Source of the DNA: Yersinia artesiana
GTDB taxonomy: Bacteria; Pseudomonadota; Gammaproteobacteria; Enterobacterales; Enterobacteriaceae
DNA: 43,926 nucleotides
NCBI RefSeq assembly: GCF_902726545.1
Contig: NZ_CACVAD010000039.1
Location: 1 to 43,926, forward strand
Reading direction: 5' to 3'
Part shown: piece by piece, positions 40,852-43,926 of the stretch
How the letters are laid out: the number at the start of each line of letters is the position of its first letter
How positions within the stretch are numbered: the stretch's first letter is position 1
Program-made: the position numbers and the translations under genes
The notes under the pieces: generated by a model
The model's input: the letters and a program-made list of their open reading frames with translations, nothing else
Database searches by the model: none
Told to the model about the DNA's origin: nothing

Positions 40852-40867
40852 AGTGATCTGCATCACA
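40852..40867. promoter_or_regulatory. CRP site upstream of idnO
   Basis: AGTGA-TCTGCA-TCACA matches the CRP core at nine of ten positions, centred about 120 bases before the idnO start. Confidence 0.7.
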
Positions 40868-40979
40868 GTTTGGTAAAGCAGAAAACGGTTTGATAGGCAC
40901 ATGTTTTCGCACAGCCATTATTCAATAATATTGATTTTATAATGTCGATTAATAAGCGCCATATCCATCAGGAATGACT

Positions 40980-41744
40980 ATGAAGAATTTATTTTCGTTA
41001 GAAAACCGCAAAGTATTAATTACGGGTTCCGCTCAAGGCATTGGTTTTTTATTAGCAAAAGGCCTTGCCGAATTTGGCGCAGAAATAATAATTAATGATA
41101 TTACCGCAGAACGCGCAGAAAAAGCCGCTGCAGAATTACGCGACAGTGGTTTTGTTGCTTATGCCGCAGCATTTAATGTCACTGACCATGCTGCTGTGAA
41201 TGATGCTATTGCACAAATAGAAAATAACATTGGTGCCATTGATATTTTAATTAACAATGCCGGTATTCAACGCCGTCATGCCTTTACCGAATTCCCAGAA
41301 AAAGATTGGGATGATGTGATTGCGGTAAATCAGAAATCTGTATTCTTGGTTTCACAAGCAGTTTCCCGTTATATGGTTAAACGCCAGCACGGAAAGATTA
41401 TTAATATTTGCTCAATGCAAAGCGAATTAGGCCGCGACACTATCACGCCATATGCTGCCTCTAAAGGTGCAGTGAAAATGTTGACGCGTGGGATGTGTGT
41501 TGAACTGGCCCGTTACAATATTCAGGTCAATGGTATTGCCCCAGGTTATTTCAAAACGGATATGACAAAAGCACTAGTGGACGATAAGGCTTTCACCGAT
41601 TGGCTGTGCAAACGCACGCCAGCCGCCCGTTGGGGAGATCCGGAAGAGTTAATTGGTGCCGCGGTGTACCTCTCTTCCAAAGCATCAGACTTTGTTAATG
41701 GTCATCTGCTGTTTGTTGATGGCGGGATGTTAGTTGCAGTCTGA
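40980..41744 (+). CDS. idnO: Gluconate 5-dehydrogenase (5-ketogluconate reductase)
   Basis: Short-chain dehydrogenase that reduces 5-keto-D-gluconate to gluconate with NADPH. It has 254 residues from the ATG at 40980, the same as E. coli IdnO and highly similar. The cofactor motif is TGSAQGIG, NNAG follows near residue 90, and the catalytic residues are Ser in CSMQSEL and Tyr-x-x-x-Lys in YAASKG. The ATG at 40974 sits too close to its AGGA; the second ATG is spaced better. Gluconokinase follows after a 19-base gap. No idnD or idnT is present. Confidence 0.95.
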   Translation: MKNLFSLENRKVLITGSAQGIGFLLAKGLAEFGAEIIINDITAERAEKAAAELRDSGFVAYAAAFNVTDHAAVNDAIAQIENNIGAIDILINNAGIQRRHAFTEFPEKDWDDVIAVNQKSVFLVSQAVSRYMVKRQHGKIINICSMQSELGRDTITPYAASKGAVKMLTRGMCVELARYNIQVNGIAPGYFKTDMTKALVDDKAFTDWLCKRTPAARWGDPEELIGAAVYLSSKASDFVNGHLLFVDGGMLVAV

Positions 41745-41763
41745 TAAACGGCAGGGGAAAGTT

Positions 41764-42294
41764 ATGTCTGGGAAATGCATTATTGTGATGGGCGTATCCG
41801 GCACGGGTAAATCCTGTGTGGGACAAGCGCTGGCACAGGCGCTTAACGCCAAATTTATCGATGGCGATGATCTGCACCCACGCGCCAACATCCAAAAGAT
41901 GGCATCAGGTCAGCCGCTTAATGATAGTGACCGCGCTCCGTGGCTTGAACGGCTAAGTGACGTGGCATATAGCCTGCAACAAAAGAATGAAGTCGGTTTT
42001 TTAGTCTGTTCGGCGCTGAAAAAACAGTATCGCGACCGTCTGCGCGAGGGTAATCAGGGCATTCGTTTTTTGTGGCTGACGGGCGATTACGATTTGGTAT
42101 TACGCAGAATGCAGCAACGGGCGGGGCATTTTATGCCGGAGAGTCTGTTAAAGAGCCAGTTCGCGACACTGGAAGCCCCTGATGCCCGCGAACCGGACAT
42201 CATTCCAATTGATATATCACCTGACATTGCCGGTGTTGTTAAACACTGTATTGCCGCACTGGAGCAGGAAAATAACGTCAGTCACTGTGCTTAA
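41764..42294 (+). CDS. idnK: Gluconokinase
   Basis: Phosphorylates D-gluconate to 6-phosphogluconate with ATP. It has 176 residues. The P-loop GVSGTGKS is at about 10-17, IDGDDLHP gives the substrate-site residues, and CSALKKQYRD and RAGHFMPESLLKSQF are gluconokinase signatures. It is closer to IdnK than to GntK as far as I can judge, and lies behind idnO. GGGGAAAGTT precedes the ATG. The product feeds Edd, encoded in this window. Confidence 0.93.
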   Translation: MSGKCIIVMGVSGTGKSCVGQALAQALNAKFIDGDDLHPRANIQKMASGQPLNDSDRAPWLERLSDVAYSLQQKNEVGFLVCSALKKQYRDRLREGNQGIRFLWLTGDYDLVLRRMQQRAGHFMPESLLKSQFATLEAPDAREPDIIPIDISPDIAGVVKHCIAALEQENNVSHCA

Positions 42295-42334
42295 ATCCTC
42301 GGCATGATGCATACGCAGAAATATAGGAATAGTT

Positions 42335-42802
42335 ATGATACTTGATGAATTGAAAAGCGCGGTGAATAACCCACTTTACCCAGACGCTATCCGTCGCACA
42401 CTGGCCGCCATCAGCAAGATGGATTTAGCCCATTTACCCGCCGGTGAATTAGATATTGAAGGCCGTGAGATTTATCTTAATCACATTATTGCCTCATCTA
42501 AACCATTGTATGAGCAAGCACCTGAATTGCATCGTTATTACATTGATATTCATATTCTGCTGGAAGGCAGTGAGGTGATTGGTGCTTCACCATCAGCTCA
42601 GGGCCAGCGCCCAACTATGGATTTTGATAGCGAACGGGATTACGGATTATTTGAAGGTATTACCACCGAAACTTTATTAACTCTGGCTCCGGGTGATATC
42701 GCCCTGCTATTCCCAGGTGAGTTGCACCGCCCAATGGGAACATTAGGCGATGTTGCGCCACTGCGCAAGATAGTGGTTAAAGTGGCGAATCATCTGTTGT
42801 GA
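42335..42802 (+). CDS. YhcH/YjgK/YiaL family protein (DUF386)
   Basis: 155-residue cupin-like protein. Conserved stretches are LDIEGREIYLNH, ELHRYYIDIHILLEGSE (with metal-type His and Glu) and FPGELHRPM. Family members sit in sialic-acid, lyxose and other sugar operons and are suspected sugar-binding or isomerase-like proteins; the exact reaction is unknown. AGGA precedes the ATG. It is 40 bases from idnK and probably the last gene of idnO-idnK-yhcH, perhaps acting on an anomer or tautomer of a ketogluconate (inference). Confidence 0.88.
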   Translation: MILDELKSAVNNPLYPDAIRRTLAAISKMDLAHLPAGELDIEGREIYLNHIIASSKPLYEQAPELHRYYIDIHILLEGSEVIGASPSAQGQRPTMDFDSERDYGLFEGITTETLLTLAPGDIALLFPGELHRPMGTLGDVAPLRKIVVKVANHLL

Positions 42803-42826
42803 TTTAGGGTAGTTCAGGTTTGATTT

Positions 42827-43001
42827 GATTTGGTGAAAAGGTTTCGGTTGATAGAGTACGGGATCTGATTTCGGTTGATAGACGTTCAGTTATCACCTTA
42901 CCTCAGCGGCCTCAACCGAGCTGGAGGTCAAGTGAACACCGAGCTCATGTCAACCGAACCGATAACCTGAGCGAATACCAACCGAACCGGCTCATCCAAT
43001 C
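42827..43001. repeat. Hairpin-rich inverted-repeat element, short copy
   Basis: A 175-bp imperfect palindrome between convergent genes. It shares exact blocks with the long copy: CTGATTTCGGTTGATAG (42865-42881, and 21794-21810), and in inverted orientation ATCGGTTCGGTTGA (42950-42963, and 21822-21835) and TCGGTGTTCACTT (42930-42942, and 21843-21855). Both arms therefore correspond to the left end of the long copy, and the GC-rich centre is absent. It contains no ORF. Confidence 0.75.
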
Positions 43002-43005
43002 AACA

Positions 43006-43497
43006 TCAACTATCAACAGAAGCTCCCAAGGGGCTACTCTCTTGCCGATCACGCCGCGCCGCTAACCATAATCCGCTATTTTTCATGGCGTAACCAAACA
43101 CCACCCCGACTAACAGCGAAACAATTACCAGCTTCCAATTACCATCTGCGGCAAAAGTAGCACAGGCACCGATAAAGGTGCCGGGGACGAAGGATAACCA
43201 CTGCTGACAGGCCTGAATACACATCAGAAACGCTACAAGACCCGTCAGAACATAGCCAAGGATGGTCCATTCCGGTTGCAAGGCGCTGCCCTGAATAATC
43301 ATCATCGCCCAAAACACCCCGCTCACGCAGGTTAGCAGGGTAATAAGCAGCCCTTTCAAACCACCTTGCGGGCAGGCAAAGTAAGCGGTGCAGCCCAAAA
43401 ACCCCGCCCAACTAATAAGCCCCAGGCTGACCGCAACCCAACCCCAGATACCTGAGAGAATGCCGGTGGTAATGGCAATCATCAGAATAATGTTCAT
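43006..43497 (-). CDS. ycdZ: YcdZ-like inner membrane protein (DUF1097)
   Basis: 163 residues with about five membrane segments. It matches E. coli YcdZ nearly throughout: ITTGILSGIWGWVAVSLGLI, SWAGFLGCTAYFACPQGG, LSFVPGTFIGACATFA and FGYAMKNSGLWLAAR. Function unknown; the family has also been compared with carboxylate transporters. AGGT precedes the start. The stop is five bases from the short inverted-repeat element. A perfect CRP-type palindrome lies about 140 bases upstream. Confidence 0.92.
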   Translation of the reverse strand: MNIILMIAITTGILSGIWGWVAVSLGLISWAGFLGCTAYFACPQGGLKGLLITLLTCVSGVFWAMMIIQGSALQPEWTILGYVLTGLVAFLMCIQACQQWLSFVPGTFIGACATFAADGNWKLVIVSLLVGVVFGYAMKNSGLWLAARRDRQESSPLGASVDS

Positions 43498-43625
43498 CAG
43501 TATTTACCTGCACAAAACGCTAAAAGAGAAAATGTATTGCATGAAAGTTGCGCAGTTTACCTGAATTCAAGAAATTTTTATGAATCCTGGTCACAGAAAT
43601 AATTGTTTAATTTTATTCATTACAT

Positions 43626-43653
43626 TATTTTTGTGACTTAAGTCACAAAAATA
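43626..43653. promoter_or_regulatory. CRP-type 28-bp perfect palindrome
   Basis: The core TGTGA-CTTAAG-TCACA (43632-43647) is a perfect CRP consensus, and symmetry extends through T and A runs to 28 bases. It is centred 142 bases upstream of ycdZ. The T run after the stem could also end transcripts from the right. Confidence 0.75.
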
Positions 43654-43801
43654 TAGACTGTACGTGATTTTGAATATAAATAGCATTACGGCGCTCACTG
43701 CTTGGTTTATCGCCAATTTTATGCAACTCACGATTAAAACTATTTCTATCTTCAGATGTGATCTTATCTGCATTAAACCCAGCGATTGATATCAGATACA
43801 T
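43643..43801 (-). CDS. Unrecognised 52-residue ORF
   Basis: An ATG frame with a protein-like composition (ISIAGFNADKITSEDRNSFN, then RELHKIGDKPSSERRNAIYI). No family is recognised. It overlaps the end of the partial gene at 43773-43926 by 29 bases in another frame, and its stop lies in the CRP-type palindrome. It could be a small gene coupled to that one, or the frameshifted C-terminus of the same gene. Confidence 0.35.
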   Translation of the reverse strand: MYLISIAGFNADKITSEDRNSFNRELHKIGDKPSSERRNAIYIQNHVQSIFL

Positions 43802-43926
43802 TGACACCGTTTAACTCTTTTACAATATGTTGATCTAGTATTGAACCCGCTATTATGTAGTGCGGATCCCCTTTATCTATTTCTTCCTGTAAGAATTTAG
43901 ATGCTTTAATGGCAATAATGTTAACT
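43773..43926 (-). CDS. Partial unrecognised gene, 3' end
   Basis: An open frame enters from the right edge and ends at 43773, giving 50 residues (ASKFLQEEIDKGDPHYIIAG, then SILDQHIVKELNGVNVSDIN). Codon use and composition look coding. No family is recognised and the start is outside the window. Confidence 0.45.
   Translation of the reverse strand, partial: VNIIAIKASKFLQEEIDKGDPHYIIAGSILDQHIVKELNGVNVSDINRWV

Larger units (their letters stand above)
40598..40979. other. idnR-idnO divergent control region
   Basis: About 380 bases without a gene. It contains an operator half-site ATGTTAC (40670-40676), a fuller operator-like site at 40829-40844 and a CRP site at 40852-40867. Confidence 0.6.

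Noticed and set aside
43591-43773. 60-codon minus-strand frame near the right edge
   Set aside because: It overlaps the more protein-like 52-codon frame and reads as a hydrophobic AT-rich chance frame through the CRP palindrome.

Overview
The window looks like a chromosomal segment of a Yersinia species, probably from the Y. enterocolitica side of the genus; the species is not fixed by anything I can see. The reasons are enterobacterial proteins that match E. coli families almost residue for residue (GyrA, NrdA/B, RcsB/C/D, MenB), a gene order that is only partly that of E. coli, and ERIC-type intergenic repeats of the kind common in yersiniae. I see no tRNA, rRNA, CRISPR array, phage genes or transposase.

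Layout. 1-4770: an MFS transporter, then rcsD and rcsB. 4977-10623 (minus): rcsC and gyrA, with an ERIC repeat between rcsB and rcsC. 10768-15777 (plus): ubiG, then the class Ia ribonucleotide reductase operon nrdA-nrdB-yfaE, whose promoter region carries a DnaA box and NrdR boxes. 15941-21695: ecotin (eco), the CinA-like gene yfaY (minus), tyrP with two TyrR boxes, a second ERIC repeat, yfaZ (minus) and katA. 21696-22411: a gene-free, hairpin-rich repeat element with long inverted ends. 22412-30330 (minus): elaB and the menaquinone set menF, menD, menH, menB, menC, menE, whose last five genes overlap or nearly touch.

30676-42802 is a carbohydrate region devoted to gluconate and ketogluconates. 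A three-subunit membrane dehydrogenase (Tat-exported small subunit, FAD/GMC large subunit, triheme cytochrome c) probably oxidises gluconate in the periplasm. On the opposite strand lie a 2-hydroxyacid dehydrogenase, an ACS-type MFS transporter, a UPF0303 protein and Edd. Next come an IdnR-like LacI regulator and, divergent from it, idnO, idnK and a YhcH/YjgK/YiaL protein. Taken together this reads as a loop: oxidise outside, import the ketogluconate, reduce it to gluconate, phosphorylate, and dehydrate through Entner-Doudoroff. IdnR/GntR-type operators and CRP sites flank the regulator. 42827-43001 holds a smaller relative of the repeat element, followed by ycdZ, a 28-bp CRP-like palindrome and the edge of an unrecognised gene.

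The least explained thing here is the inverted-repeat element at 21763-22408 and its shortened relative at 42827-43001. Each sits in the gap between two convergent genes, carries no ORF of 60 residues or more, and shares exact 13-17 base blocks with the other.
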